Origin: Streptomyces rubiginosohelvolus
Lineage (GTDB): Bacteria; Actinomycetota; Actinomycetes; Streptomycetales; Streptomycetaceae
Length of the DNA stretch: 64,000 bases
Assembly (NCBI RefSeq): GCF_014649875.1
Contig: NZ_BMTW01000015.1
Span: 62,001 to 126,000, forward strand
Reading direction: 5' to 3'
Each line of letters begins with the position of its first letter. The first letter of the stretch is position 1. A program made the translations under genes and the position numbers. Shown here piece by piece: positions 15,900 through 23,922 of this stretch. The notes beneath the pieces are model-generated. The model worked only from the letters and a program-made list of their open reading frames with translations, was not told the origin of the DNA and ran no database searches.

Positions 15900-15962
15900 A
15901 GGTGAGAGAAGGTCGCGTCAAGGCCTTGGGCCGGGGTATGTTCCTGGACGGGAAGGAGCACC

Positions 15963-17294
15963 ATGGCCGAGCGCAACAGACGAACCGTGCGTGACCTGCG
16001 GCGGGGCAACCGGGCGCGGGTATTGCAACGGTTGTATTTCGACGGCCCGCTGAGCCGTCAGGAGCTCGGCCCGGTCACGGGACTGAGTTCAGGCTCCATC
16101 AGCAACGTCGTCGCGGAGCTGTCCGCCGAGGGCCTGCTGGAGGAGGCTGGTGTCGTCGACTCGGACGGCGGCCGCCCCCGTACGCTGCTGCGCGTCGCTC
16201 CGGACGGCGGCCTCCTCGTCGGCATCGACATCGGCGAGACCCGCGTCCGGGTCGAGCTGTTCGACCTCTCCCTCACCGAACTGGCCCGCACCGAGCGGCT
16301 GTTGGCCCAGCACGGTTACGACGTCGAGCGCATCGTCGCCCATGTCCGCACCGGCGTCGCGGACGTGCTGCGCGACGCGGGCGCCGACCCGCGCCGGCTC
16401 CTCGGCATCGGGATCGGGGTCCCCGGCATCATCGAGCGCGACGGCCCCGAAGGCCCCGACGGCACCCGCGGCGCGGTGGTGCACGGCCAGACGATCGGCT
16501 GGCGCGCGGTCCCCTTCGAACAACTGCTGCGCGAAGCGGTCGACGTGCCGCCCGAGGTGCCGCTCTTCATCGACAACGGCGCCAAGACGCTCGGCCAGGC
16601 CGAGATGTGGTTCGGCGGCGGCCGGGGCGCGGGCGCCGCCGCCATCGCTCTGATCGGCTCGGGTGTGGGCGCCTGCGTCGACCACGGCGACATCCTCGAC
16701 GAGGACCGCACCAGCCTCGCCCTCGAATGGGGCCACACCACCGTGCAGTTGCGCGGCCGCCGGTGCCGTTGCGGCTCCATCGGCTGCCTGGAGGCGTACG
16801 CGGGCGCGGAGGCCCTGCGCGAGCGCTGGCGGGAGGCGGGCGGCCCGCTGCCCGAGGACGCCGACGACGAGACCGCGCTCGCCGCCCTGCTCGCCGCCGC
16901 CTATCCGGGGCGCCGTGGCACTCCGGACCCGGTGGCCCTCGCTCTGCTCGACGAGACGGCGGAATGCCTCGGCGCGGCCCTCGCCGACCTGGTCAACCTC
17001 TTCCTGCCCGAACGCATCCTGATCGGCGGCTGGGCGGGCCTGCTCCTCGGCCCCCGCCTGCTCCCGGAGATTCGCCGGTACGCCAACGAGTACGCCCTGA
17101 GCCACGCGGCGGCCCGCACCACCATCGAGATGGGCCGCCTCGGCCCGGACGCGGTCACCGTGGGCGCGGCGACGCTCCCGCTGGCGGATTTCCTGACCCG
17201 GGGCGGCAGCCGCCCGGCGCCGGGCGGGACGGGCACCCCACCGCGTACGGCCGTCCACGCGGTACGGGAACGGCACCGGACCCCGGTCAACTGA
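15963..17294 (+). CDS. ROK-family transcriptional regulator
   Basis: 443 residues. An N-terminal winged helix-turn-helix (about 10-75, LSRQELGPVTGLSSGSISNVV) is followed by a ROK sugar-kinase-like domain with the phosphate loop GIDIGETRVRVEL and the zinc motif CRCGSIGCLEAY. The protein probably senses a sugar and represses the divergent uptake operon; position and the AT-rich inverted repeat support this. Start ATG 15963 with GGAAGGAGCA upstream. Its 3' end overlaps the convergent Nudix gene by 8 bp. Confidence 0.9.
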   Translation: MAERNRRTVRDLRRGNRARVLQRLYFDGPLSRQELGPVTGLSSGSISNVVAELSAEGLLEEAGVVDSDGGRPRTLLRVAPDGGLLVGIDIGETRVRVELFDLSLTELARTERLLAQHGYDVERIVAHVRTGVADVLRDAGADPRRLLGIGIGVPGIIERDGPEGPDGTRGAVVHGQTIGWRAVPFEQLLREAVDVPPEVPLFIDNGAKTLGQAEMWFGGGRGAGAAAIALIGSGVGACVDHGDILDEDRTSLALEWGHTTVQLRGRRCRCGSIGCLEAYAGAEALRERWREAGGPLPEDADDETALAALLAAAYPGRRGTPDPVALALLDETAECLGAALADLVNLFLPERILIGGWAGLLLGPRLLPEIRRYANEYALSHAAARTTIEMGRLGPDAVTVGAATLPLADFLTRGGSRPAPGGTGTPPRTAVHAVRERHRTPVN

Positions 17295-17778
17295 GAGGAC
17301 GCGCCTCGTCGGGCCGGCCCGCCACCTCGCCCGGTGCGGCCCAGCGCGGGTCCACCCGGCGCAGATGCGCGTCCTGGGCGTCGGCGAGCGGGGACGCCAG
17401 GGGGAGCGGTGCGAACCGGCAGACGAACCGCATGCCCGCGTCGCCCCCGTCGCCCCGGACCCGGTGCTCCCACTCCGCGGGGCCGCCCAGCGGGGCGTCG
17501 AGCAGGAGATAGGTGGTCAGCCGGGGCTGCCCCGTCTCGGGGTGCGGCCGCCCGTCCACCGCGATCCGCCGGACGACGCGGGCTCCCCGCAACCCGGTCT
17601 CCTCGGCGACCTCGCGCAGGACGGCCCGCTCAGGGTCCTCGCCGGGCGCGACACCGCCCGCGGGCACCTGGGTGCCGGCCTCGGGGAAGGCCGGCTGGTC
17701 GAACACCAGCAGGGCGGGGGAGGGGTGACGCCGGATCACATAGGCGGCGACCCGGACGCGGGGCGGGGGAGAGGTCAT
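17287..17778 (-). CDS. Nudix hydrolase
   Basis: 163 residues. The Nudix box is present (GGVAPGEDPERAVLREVAEETG, with REVAEETG as metal-binding core). Such enzymes hydrolyse nucleoside diphosphates linked to another group; substrate unknown. ATG 17778 is preferred because GAGG lies nine bases upstream; the ATG at 17787 directly abuts that site. The long Pro/Arg-rich C-terminus is not part of the core domain. Confidence 0.85.
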   Translation of the reverse strand: MTSPPPRVRVAAYVIRRHPSPALLVFDQPAFPEAGTQVPAGGVAPGEDPERAVLREVAEETGLRGARVVRRIAVDGRPHPETGQPRLTTYLLLDAPLGGPAEWEHRVRGDGGDAGMRFVCRFAPLPLASPLADAQDAHLRRVDPRWAAPGEVAGRPDEARPLS

Positions 17779-17795
17779 GCACGGCATCCTCGCGT

Positions 17796-17851
17796 ACGCC
17801 GATGAGCCTCCGTTCCACGGAACGTGGGCCGCGCACGCCGATGAGCCTCCG
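17796..17851. repeat. Two 17-bp direct repeats flanking a small palindrome
   Basis: ACGCCGATGAGCCTCCG occurs at 17796-17812 and exactly at 17835-17851. Between them lies CGTTCC-AC-GGAACG (17811-17824). The block occupies the spacer between the starts of the Nudix gene and the stop of the LacI gene, both on the minus strand. Function unknown; perhaps a local duplication or a control site of the Nudix gene. Confidence 0.6.
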
Positions 17852-17937
17852 CCCGCCAGGCCCGGAGGGCCGTCGTTCAGGCCGACCCCGTACGAGGTGA
17901 GCGTCTGCCCGGCCGTCGGGTCCTCGCCCGGCGTTCC

Positions 17938-19026
17938 CTAGGCCGACGCCCGTACCACCAGCTCCGGTTCGAAGATCACCGAGGTCACCGGGCCGTCCGG
18001 CCGGGACAGCCGGTCCAGGAGCAGGCGCGTCATCTCCGCGGCCATCCCCTCCACCGGCTGGCGGACCGTGGTCAGCGGCGGGCGGCAGGCCAGGGCCGCG
18101 CTGCTGTCGTCGAAGCCGACCACCGCCACGTCCCCCGGCACAGAGCGGCCGTGCTCCCGCAGGACGTGGCAGGCCCCCAGCGCCATCAGGTCGTTGGCGG
18201 CGAACACCCCGTCCAGGTCGGGGTGTTCCGCCAGTAGCCGTTCCATCGCCGCCTCGCCGCTCTCCTGGGTGAACTGCCCCTCGACGATGGGGATGTACGG
18301 GTGCCCGTGGCGCGCCATGGTGTCCCGGAACCCCGTCAGGCGCGCCTGCCCCGCCGGTACGTCCAGCGGGCCGCTGATCGTCGCTATCCGGCGGCAGTTC
18401 CGGCCGAGCAGGTGCTCCGCCGCCAGCCGCGCACCGTCCTGGTGCGCGAGATCGACATAGCTGACCGGGACCGGCCGCGCGGGGCGGGCGAACAGGACGG
18501 CCGCCAGGCCGGCTTCGGCGATCAGGGCGGGCAGTGGGTCCTCGGCGTGCGTCGAGACGACAAGGGCCCCGTCCGCGCGGCCCTGCCGCAGGTACGCCAC
18601 CACGTCCTCGCGTGCCCGCGACGACTCCGCGAACATCAGCACCGGGTGCATTCCGCGCGGCCGCAGGTAGTTGACCACCCCGGTCACCACCCGGCCGAAG
18701 AACGGGTCCGCGAAGACCTGCGCGGTGAAGGAACTCCCGTCCCCGGACGCGGTGGTGTCCTCGGATTCTTCTGCTGCCTTCGGCTCGACGCCCGCGCCCG
18801 ACACCACCAGCGCGATGGCGTCGGCCCGCCGGGTGACCAGCGACCTGGCCGCCCGGTTGGGGGTGTAGCCCGTCACGGAGACCGCCCGGCGCACCGCCTC
18901 CTGGATCACCGGGTCGACATTGCGCACCCCGTTGACCACCCGGGAAACGGTGGCGCGCGAGACGCCCGCCGCCCGGGCCACGTCCTCCAGGGTGGGCGCT
19001 CCGGCCGACCGCAGATCATCCGTCAT
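17938..19026 (-). CDS. LacI-family transcriptional regulator
   Basis: 362 residues. The N-terminal HTH is canonical (TLEDVARAAGVSRATVSRVVNG, hinge helix NRAARSLVTRRA), followed by a periplasmic-binding-protein-like sensor domain. Between hinge and sensor is an acidic, low-complexity insert (about 80-98, EPKAAEESEDTTASGDG) not usual in the family. The gene has GGAGAGCGCTCTCC 22 bp upstream of its start, so it probably regulates itself. The same box lies before the protease, DUF1996 and glycosidase genes at 4.2-6.9 kb. The effector is presumably a sugar from the polymer these enzymes attack. Confidence 0.92.
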   Translation of the reverse strand: MTDDLRSAGAPTLEDVARAAGVSRATVSRVVNGVRNVDPVIQEAVRRAVSVTGYTPNRAARSLVTRRADAIALVVSGAGVEPKAAEESEDTTASGDGSSFTAQVFADPFFGRVVTGVVNYLRPRGMHPVLMFAESSRAREDVVAYLRQGRADGALVVSTHAEDPLPALIAEAGLAAVLFARPARPVPVSYVDLAHQDGARLAAEHLLGRNCRRIATISGPLDVPAGQARLTGFRDTMARHGHPYIPIVEGQFTQESGEAAMERLLAEHPDLDGVFAANDLMALGACHVLREHGRSVPGDVAVVGFDDSSAALACRPPLTTVRQPVEGMAAEMTRLLLDRLSRPDGPVTSVIFEPELVVRASA

Positions 19027-19047
19027 GAGCGTCTTTATAGCACTTCA

Positions 19048-19061
19048 GGAGAGCGCTCTCC
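19048..19061. promoter_or_regulatory. LacI-family operator (copy 4 of 4), autoregulatory
   Basis: GGAGAGCGCTCTCC lies 22 bp upstream of the LacI gene start. It is identical over 14 bp to the copies at 5530 and 6842. Such close spacing suits repression of the regulator's own promoter. Confidence 0.75.
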
Positions 19062-19290
19062 ATGGGGTGGCCTTCCTCCCGATACCGATGCGGAGGCGGC
19101 CATGCGTGCCTGGCCGGACGAGTCCCCGGAGGGCTGAACGCGGCCGGGCGAGAGGGAAGCTCAGGGCGGCGGTATTCGGCCACGGACGGGCCGGGTGCGG
19201 CTGAAGTATCACGTTTTGCTTGTGATCAGTCACTGTGCGGACCTACGTTGCCCCTTGCGAGATGTACCGAAGCCAGTGGGGGAGCCACGT

Positions 19291-20643
19291 ATGGCCGCGA
19301 CCGGACGGCACCGCAGATATCAGCCCAGTCGGATCAACCGTGCCTCGCTCACGGTGACGGCGGGCGGCGCGGGCATCGCGCTCCCGCTCATCACCGCGGC
19401 CTCGGCCGGGGCCGCTTCGGGCGAGGTCTGGGAGAAGGTCGCCGCCTGCGAGTCCAGCGGCAATTGGGCCATCAACACCGGCAACGGCTACTACGGCGGG
19501 CTGCAGTTCAGCGGCTCCACCTGGGCCGCGTTCGGCGGTACGGAGTACGCGCCACGCGCCGACCTCGCCACCCGTGAGCAGCAGATCGTCATCGCCGAAA
19601 GGGTGCTGGACGGCCAGGGGCCCGGCGCCTGGCCCACCTGTTCCGTACGGGCGGGGCTCACGCGCGGCGGCGACGCACCCGACACCACCCCGGGGGCCGG
19701 GACCGCCCCGCAGAGCGCGGGCAGCCGGACCGCCCAGGCACCGGCGCCGCAGAGCGCACCGCCCAGGCAGCCGCAGACCCGTCCCGCCGAGGCGACGCCC
19801 ACCCATGTGCCGGGCAAGCGCGATGCGTACACCGTGGCGAGCGGCGACTCCCTCTCCGGGATCGCGTCCGCCCAGCGGGTCCCCGGCGGCTGGCAGGGCC
19901 TCTACGCCGCCAACCGCACCGTCGTCGGGAACGACCCGGACCTCATCTTCCCCGGACAGCGGCTGAGCCTGGACGGGAGCCGGGCGCCGAAGGCGGGGGA
20001 GGGGGCGAGCACCGGGAAGCCCGCACGGCAGACCGCTCCGAAGCCCTCGGCCACCGCCCCCGGGCCGAAGAAGGCGGACCAGCGCCAGGCCGAGCCCAAG
20101 AAGGAAGCCCCGAAGCGGCAGGCGCCCAAGAAGGAAGCGCCCGAGCAGCAGGCGCCGAAGCAGGAGGCGCCCAAGAAGGCCGCCCCCAAGAAGGCCGCCC
20201 CCAAGAAGGAACAGCCCGCTCCGGAACGCGCCGTACGGCACTCCGGTTTCAGCGCCCCGGTCGCCGCCGGCACCGGCACCCCGTACCGCCAGGCCGGCTC
20301 CTGGTCCAGCGGCTACCACACCGGTGTGGACTTCCCCGTGCCCACCGGGACGTCCGTGAAGTCGGTGGCCCCGGGCCGCGTCGTCTCGGCCGGCTGGGCC
20401 GGAGCGTACGGCTACGAGGTCGTCATCCGGCACAGCGACGGCAAGTACAGCCAGTACGCCCATCTCTCCGCGCTCCACGTGCGCGCCGGGCAGTCCGTCT
20501 CCGGCGGGCAGCGCATCGCCCGCTCCGGCTCCACGGGCAACAGCACAGGGCCCCACCTGCACTTCGAGATCCGCACGGGCCCCGGCTACGGCTCGGACGT
20601 CGACCCGCTCGCCTACCTGCGAGCAGGCGGCGTCAGGGTCTGA
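19291..20643 (+). CDS. Secreted cell-wall hydrolase: Rpf-like transglycosylase, LysM and M23 peptidase
   Basis: 450 residues from ATG 19291 with GGGGGAG seven bases upstream. Signal peptide about 1-43. An Rpf-type transglycosylase domain follows (about 44-118; VWEKVAACESSGNWAINTGNG, catalytic Glu in ACESS). A LysM module is at about 175-228 and a flexible Lys/Glu/Ala/Pro repeat region at about 240-312. The C-terminal M23 endopeptidase domain (about 325-445) has HTGVDF and HLHFEI zinc ligands. One chain can thus cut both glycan and peptide parts of peptidoglycan. This architecture fits germination or growth-linked wall turnover. The last 31 bp overlap the convergent DMT gene. Confidence 0.92.
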   Translation: MAATGRHRRYQPSRINRASLTVTAGGAGIALPLITAASAGAASGEVWEKVAACESSGNWAINTGNGYYGGLQFSGSTWAAFGGTEYAPRADLATREQQIVIAERVLDGQGPGAWPTCSVRAGLTRGGDAPDTTPGAGTAPQSAGSRTAQAPAPQSAPPRQPQTRPAEATPTHVPGKRDAYTVASGDSLSGIASAQRVPGGWQGLYAANRTVVGNDPDLIFPGQRLSLDGSRAPKAGEGASTGKPARQTAPKPSATAPGPKKADQRQAEPKKEAPKRQAPKKEAPEQQAPKQEAPKKAAPKKAAPKKEQPAPERAVRHSGFSAPVAAGTGTPYRQAGSWSSGYHTGVDFPVPTGTSVKSVAPGRVVSAGWAGAYGYEVVIRHSDGKYSQYAHLSALHVRAGQSVSGGQRIARSGSTGNSTGPHLHFEIRTGPGYGSDVDPLAYLRAGGVRV

Positions 20644-21770
20644 ACCCTCCGCTCGGAGCGGGGGCGCCGCAGGGTGGATCCGCCGCGCCGCTGCTGCTCC
20701 GCGAGCGGCCCCGGCGTACCGAACTCCACCTGCGGCACGGCACGCCCCGGCGGCAGGGGCGATGACTTGGTGGCCGAGGGCGCCGGTCCCGGCACGGCAG
20801 GCGCATCGGACACATCCGGCGACGACGAGGACTGACCGTCCTCCTGCCCCTCCGCGCCGCGAGCCCCGTCCACCCCGTCCGGGGCCGCGCGCCGGGCTCC
20901 CGGGCCCGCCGGCTCCGGGTTCGCCAACGCCTCCTCGGCGTGCTCCCGATTCATCCGCTCCCGCGTCAGCATGATGAGGCCGGCGGCGGCCAACGCCCCG
21001 CAGGAGAGGGCGAGGACCGTGCCGGGGACGCCGAGACGGAAGTGCTCGCCGAACAGGGTGAGGCCGATGGCGGCGGCCACCACCGGGTTGACCACCGTCA
21101 CCGTGGCCAGCGGAGCGGTGAGCCCGGCGCCCCGGTACGCGGCCTGGGACAGGAACAGGCCCGCCGCGGCGAGCCCGGCGATCACCAGCAGCGGCAACGC
21201 ACCCGAGCGCACCGAACCGGACGTCCACTCCACGGCCACGGTCTTGGTGAACACCGAGGCCATCCCGAACGCCGCCCCCGCGCCCGTGGCCAGGACGATG
21301 CTGCGCAGGACCGGCCGGCGCAGCGTACGGGAGAAGACGACGAGCGCGCCCACGGCCCCGAACGTCACCGCGGCCAGCAGCACCTGCTCCGGGCCGTTCA
21401 GGGTGTGCGGTTCGGCGTTCCCCGTGAGCGCCAGCAGTCCGCCGAGCCCCGCCGTCGCCATCAGCGCCCCGCGCCACGCCGTCGCGCCCGCCCGCCGCCC
21501 GACGAACAGGGCCGCCATCGGTAGGGCGAAGACGATCGTCAGCGCCCCGAGGGGCTGGACCAGGCTGAGCGGACCGTAGGCGAGCGCCACCACGTGCAGG
21601 ACCGCACCGACCCCGTTGAGGACGACGGCGACCCACCACACGGCGTTGCGCAGCAAGGCGTGCCAGGCGTTGTCATCGGTCGCGGCCACGCGCTCCTGGA
21701 TGATCGCGCCGGCCGCGTAGGCGACCGCGGAGACCAGTGACAGCAGCACGGACAACGCAAGGGAGCTCAT
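20613..21770 (-). CDS. DMT/EamA-family transporter
   Basis: 385 residues from ATG 21770 (MSSLALS); an in-frame GTG at 21779 is possible. About ten membrane segments in two repeats of five occupy residues 1-285, followed by a roughly 100-residue hydrophilic tail rich in Pro, Ser and Arg. A metabolite exporter or importer of the drug/metabolite superfamily; substrate unknown. Its 3' end overlaps that of the wall hydrolase by 31 bp, both reading frames being real. Confidence 0.85.
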   Translation of the reverse strand: MSSLALSVLLSLVSAVAYAAGAIIQERVAATDDNAWHALLRNAVWWVAVVLNGVGAVLHVVALAYGPLSLVQPLGALTIVFALPMAALFVGRRAGATAWRGALMATAGLGGLLALTGNAEPHTLNGPEQVLLAAVTFGAVGALVVFSRTLRRPVLRSIVLATGAGAAFGMASVFTKTVAVEWTSGSVRSGALPLLVIAGLAAAGLFLSQAAYRGAGLTAPLATVTVVNPVVAAAIGLTLFGEHFRLGVPGTVLALSCGALAAAGLIMLTRERMNREHAEEALANPEPAGPGARRAAPDGVDGARGAEGQEDGQSSSSPDVSDAPAVPGPAPSATKSSPLPPGRAVPQVEFGTPGPLAEQQRRGGSTLRRPRSERRVQTLTPPARR

Positions 21771-22015
21771 GTACACCACGATGTCCCGTCCGGGGCCCCA
21801 CGTCGTCGTCCTTGAGTCTCCACTTCGGCGTACTGCCCCAGTAGTACGCCCGTCGGACCGACGTCCTCCTCCTGACGGTAGTCCTGCCGCCCCCAGCCGT
21901 CAGAAGTTGTCGCCCGGCGGATACGGTGAGCCGCCGGGGCGGCACAGTCGGTGGCCGCCGGACCGGTCACGGGAGCGGGACCGCGGACGGACCGGAGACG
22001 GAGGGGGAACGGGCC

Positions 22016-22720
22016 ATGGACCTGGCACAACTGGCATCGGTCGGGGGATTCTTCGCGCTGCGGACCACCCCGGTGCCGGACGGCGGACACCGGCCGCTGG
22101 AGCGGCTGTACGCGGGCGAGAACGCTCCGCTCGCCGCGCGTGTCGACCGGGTCGCGGAGCGGCTTCGGGCCCCCGAGCGCCGGGTCGCCGCCTCCATCGC
22201 CCATCTCGGTCTGGCCGCGCGGCTCTGGTCCATCGCCCTGGGCCCCGCCGCGCTGTTCGGGCGGATCCCCGCCCTGGCCCCCGGCGACCTCCACTGGGAC
22301 CCGTCGTCCACCTCGCCGGACGACCTGTGGCTCGCGGGGACGGCCGAGCTGCCCGGCACGGCGGCCCGGATCCGCGAGGAGGTCCAGCACGGGCATCTGG
22401 TCCCGCTGGCCGACGCGTTCCGGCGCGACGGGAACATCTCCCCGCAACTGCTGCGCGGCAACGCGGGATCAGCCCTCGCCGGGGCCGTACGCGAACTCGT
22501 CGCCTTCGCCCGCGCCCAGGACCGGCCGGACGTGGCCGCACGGGCCCGCGCGCTGGCGGCCGAGCTCTTCGACGACGAGACGCTGCGCGACACCGGGTCC
22601 CCGCACGGTCCGGCGTTCCGGCGGCGCAGCTGCTGTCTGTACTGGCGCTGTCCCGGCGGCGGGGTGTGCGGTGACTGCGTGTTCGACCGGGCGCCCGGCT
22701 CCGCTCGGGCCGGGGCATAA
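22016..22720 (+). CDS. (2Fe-2S)-binding protein, FhuF-like C-terminus
   Basis: 234 residues from ATG 22016. The C-terminal CCLYWRCPGGGVCGDC holds four Cys spaced as in the FhuF siderophore-iron reductase family (CC...C-x2-C), which binds a [2Fe-2S] cluster. The N-terminal part resembles these iron reductases. It may reduce ferric siderophores in the cytoplasm, but no siderophore gene is nearby. A GGGGGAA stretch upstream supports the start. Confidence 0.82.
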   Translation: MDLAQLASVGGFFALRTTPVPDGGHRPLERLYAGENAPLAARVDRVAERLRAPERRVAASIAHLGLAARLWSIALGPAALFGRIPALAPGDLHWDPSSTSPDDLWLAGTAELPGTAARIREEVQHGHLVPLADAFRRDGNISPQLLRGNAGSALAGAVRELVAFARAQDRPDVAARARALAAELFDDETLRDTGSPHGPAFRRRSCCLYWRCPGGGVCGDCVFDRAPGSARAGA

Positions 22721-22734
22721 CGCCGGAAGGACGT

Positions 22735-23217
22735 TCAGGAAGGCAGCACGGCGTCTATGGCGTCGTCCACCGACGGCAGGACGGGCAGGGCGCTGTCGAG
22801 GCCGATCATGCCGATCAGGCGCCGCATGAACGGGGACGGGGCCGCGAGACGCAGCCGGTCGCCGAGCGCGGTGTGCCCCTGGAGGAGCACGTTCACTGTC
22901 GTCGAGTCCGCGAATCCGACGCCGGAGAGATCCACGACGACCGGGCCCGAGCCGTCCTCGGCCGCCGAGGTCAGAGCCAGGCCCAGGGGGGACACGCTGT
23001 CGATGTCGAGGTCACCCGAGACGGTCAGGACCAGGGCGCCCCGCTCCCGCCGGGTGGTGATTCTGACGGCTCTGTCCTCGTTGGGCGATGAAAGCACGGA
23101 AGGCACCTCGGGCGGGATCGGAAGGGAGCGGAGAGCCGTGCCGCCGGAGGGGCCGGCAGCGCTCCGTCCCTGGTCGCGGCGGGATATCGGGATAACGATA
23201 GAAGTAACAGTTGCCAT
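22735..23217 (-). CDS. STAS-domain anti-sigma factor antagonist
   Basis: 160 residues from ATG 23217 (GGAG 10 nt upstream). An unusual N-terminal extension of about 50 residues precedes the STAS domain (GALVLTVSGDLDIDSVSPL, PVVVDLSGVGFADSTTVNVLL). The Ser/Thr in DSTTVN is the usual phosphorylation site of SpoIIAA-like proteins, controlled by a kinase and a PP2C phosphatase. Several such partners lie within 8 kb (phosphatases at 23923 and 28746, HATPase at 26115, SigB-type sigma at 30184). Confidence 0.88.
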   Translation of the reverse strand: MATVTSIVIPISRRDQGRSAAGPSGGTALRSLPIPPEVPSVLSSPNEDRAVRITTRRERGALVLTVSGDLDIDSVSPLGLALTSAAEDGSGPVVVDLSGVGFADSTTVNVLLQGHTALGDRLRLAAPSPFMRRLIGMIGLDSALPVLPSVDDAIDAVLPS

Positions 23218-23320
23218 TTGACAACATTCTCCATCGGGTAACAATCTGATCCCCGCCGGTTGATCGTCCGGCTGTCGACGGCGGAGTGCCGATGGATGCG
23301 GAAGCAGGGGCTGGATGAGG

Positions 23321-23836
23321 CTAGGCGCTGTCGGCGACATCATCGCGGAGCGGGGAGGCGTCCGTATCCCGTTCCGGGGAAAGGCGCTCCGAAGCCGCGG
23401 CATGGAAGGCCGCGAGTCCGTCCGTGAGCGCGGCGAGGTCGGCGGGAGCCATCCGCTCCAGCACGGCGTTCAGCTCGGCGGCGCGCAGGGCCCGGTATTC
23501 TTCGAGGAGGGCGCGGCCACGAAGACTCAGCCGCAGTTCCAACTCGCGTCGGCTGGTCGGGCTGGGTGCACGCAGCACGAGCCCCATCGCCTCCATCCGG
23601 TCGCAGAGCCGGCTGACGGAGGGGGCGCGCGAGCCCAGGGCTTCCCCCAGGGCCCGCAGATTGGTGCCTTCGTGCTTCTCGATCACCAGAAGGGCACGGA
23701 GCTGGGAGGGCGATACGGTTCCCGAAGCGGCGGATTCCTGGCCCCGGCCCCACAGCACCTCCAGCAGCTCCGAGGCGGCGACGGCGTAGACGGACGCCTG
23801 TTCGCCATTGCGGGGGCGGAATCCTCGGTGGGGCAT
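23321..23836 (-). CDS. MarR-family transcriptional regulator
   Basis: 171 residues. Winged helix region at about 40-110 (SPSQLRALLVIEKHEGTNLRALGEALGSRAPSVSRL, wing RAPSPTSRRELEL). The start ATG 23836 lies 87 bp from the divergent SpoIIE-type phosphatase gene, which is the likely target. The ligand is unknown. Confidence 0.88.
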   Translation of the reverse strand: MPHRGFRPRNGEQASVYAVAASELLEVLWGRGQESAASGTVSPSQLRALLVIEKHEGTNLRALGEALGSRAPSVSRLCDRMEAMGLVLRAPSPTSRRELELRLSLRGRALLEEYRALRAAELNAVLERMAPADLAALTDGLAAFHAAASERLSPERDTDASPLRDDVADSA

Positions 23837-23922
23837 TCAGCCACTCTGTCACCCGTCAGCCCTACTTGTCAGCCCGGGCCCGGCCCTTACCACGTAGCAG
23901 GACGAAGAATGCGCGAGAGACC

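Noticed and set aside
19062..19290. A c-di-AMP (ydaO-type) riboswitch before the wall hydrolase, as known for rpf-like genes
   Set aside because: The spacer is about 230 bp, but the conserved core sequences of that riboswitch are not present; only weak symmetry (GTGATCAGTCAC) is seen.
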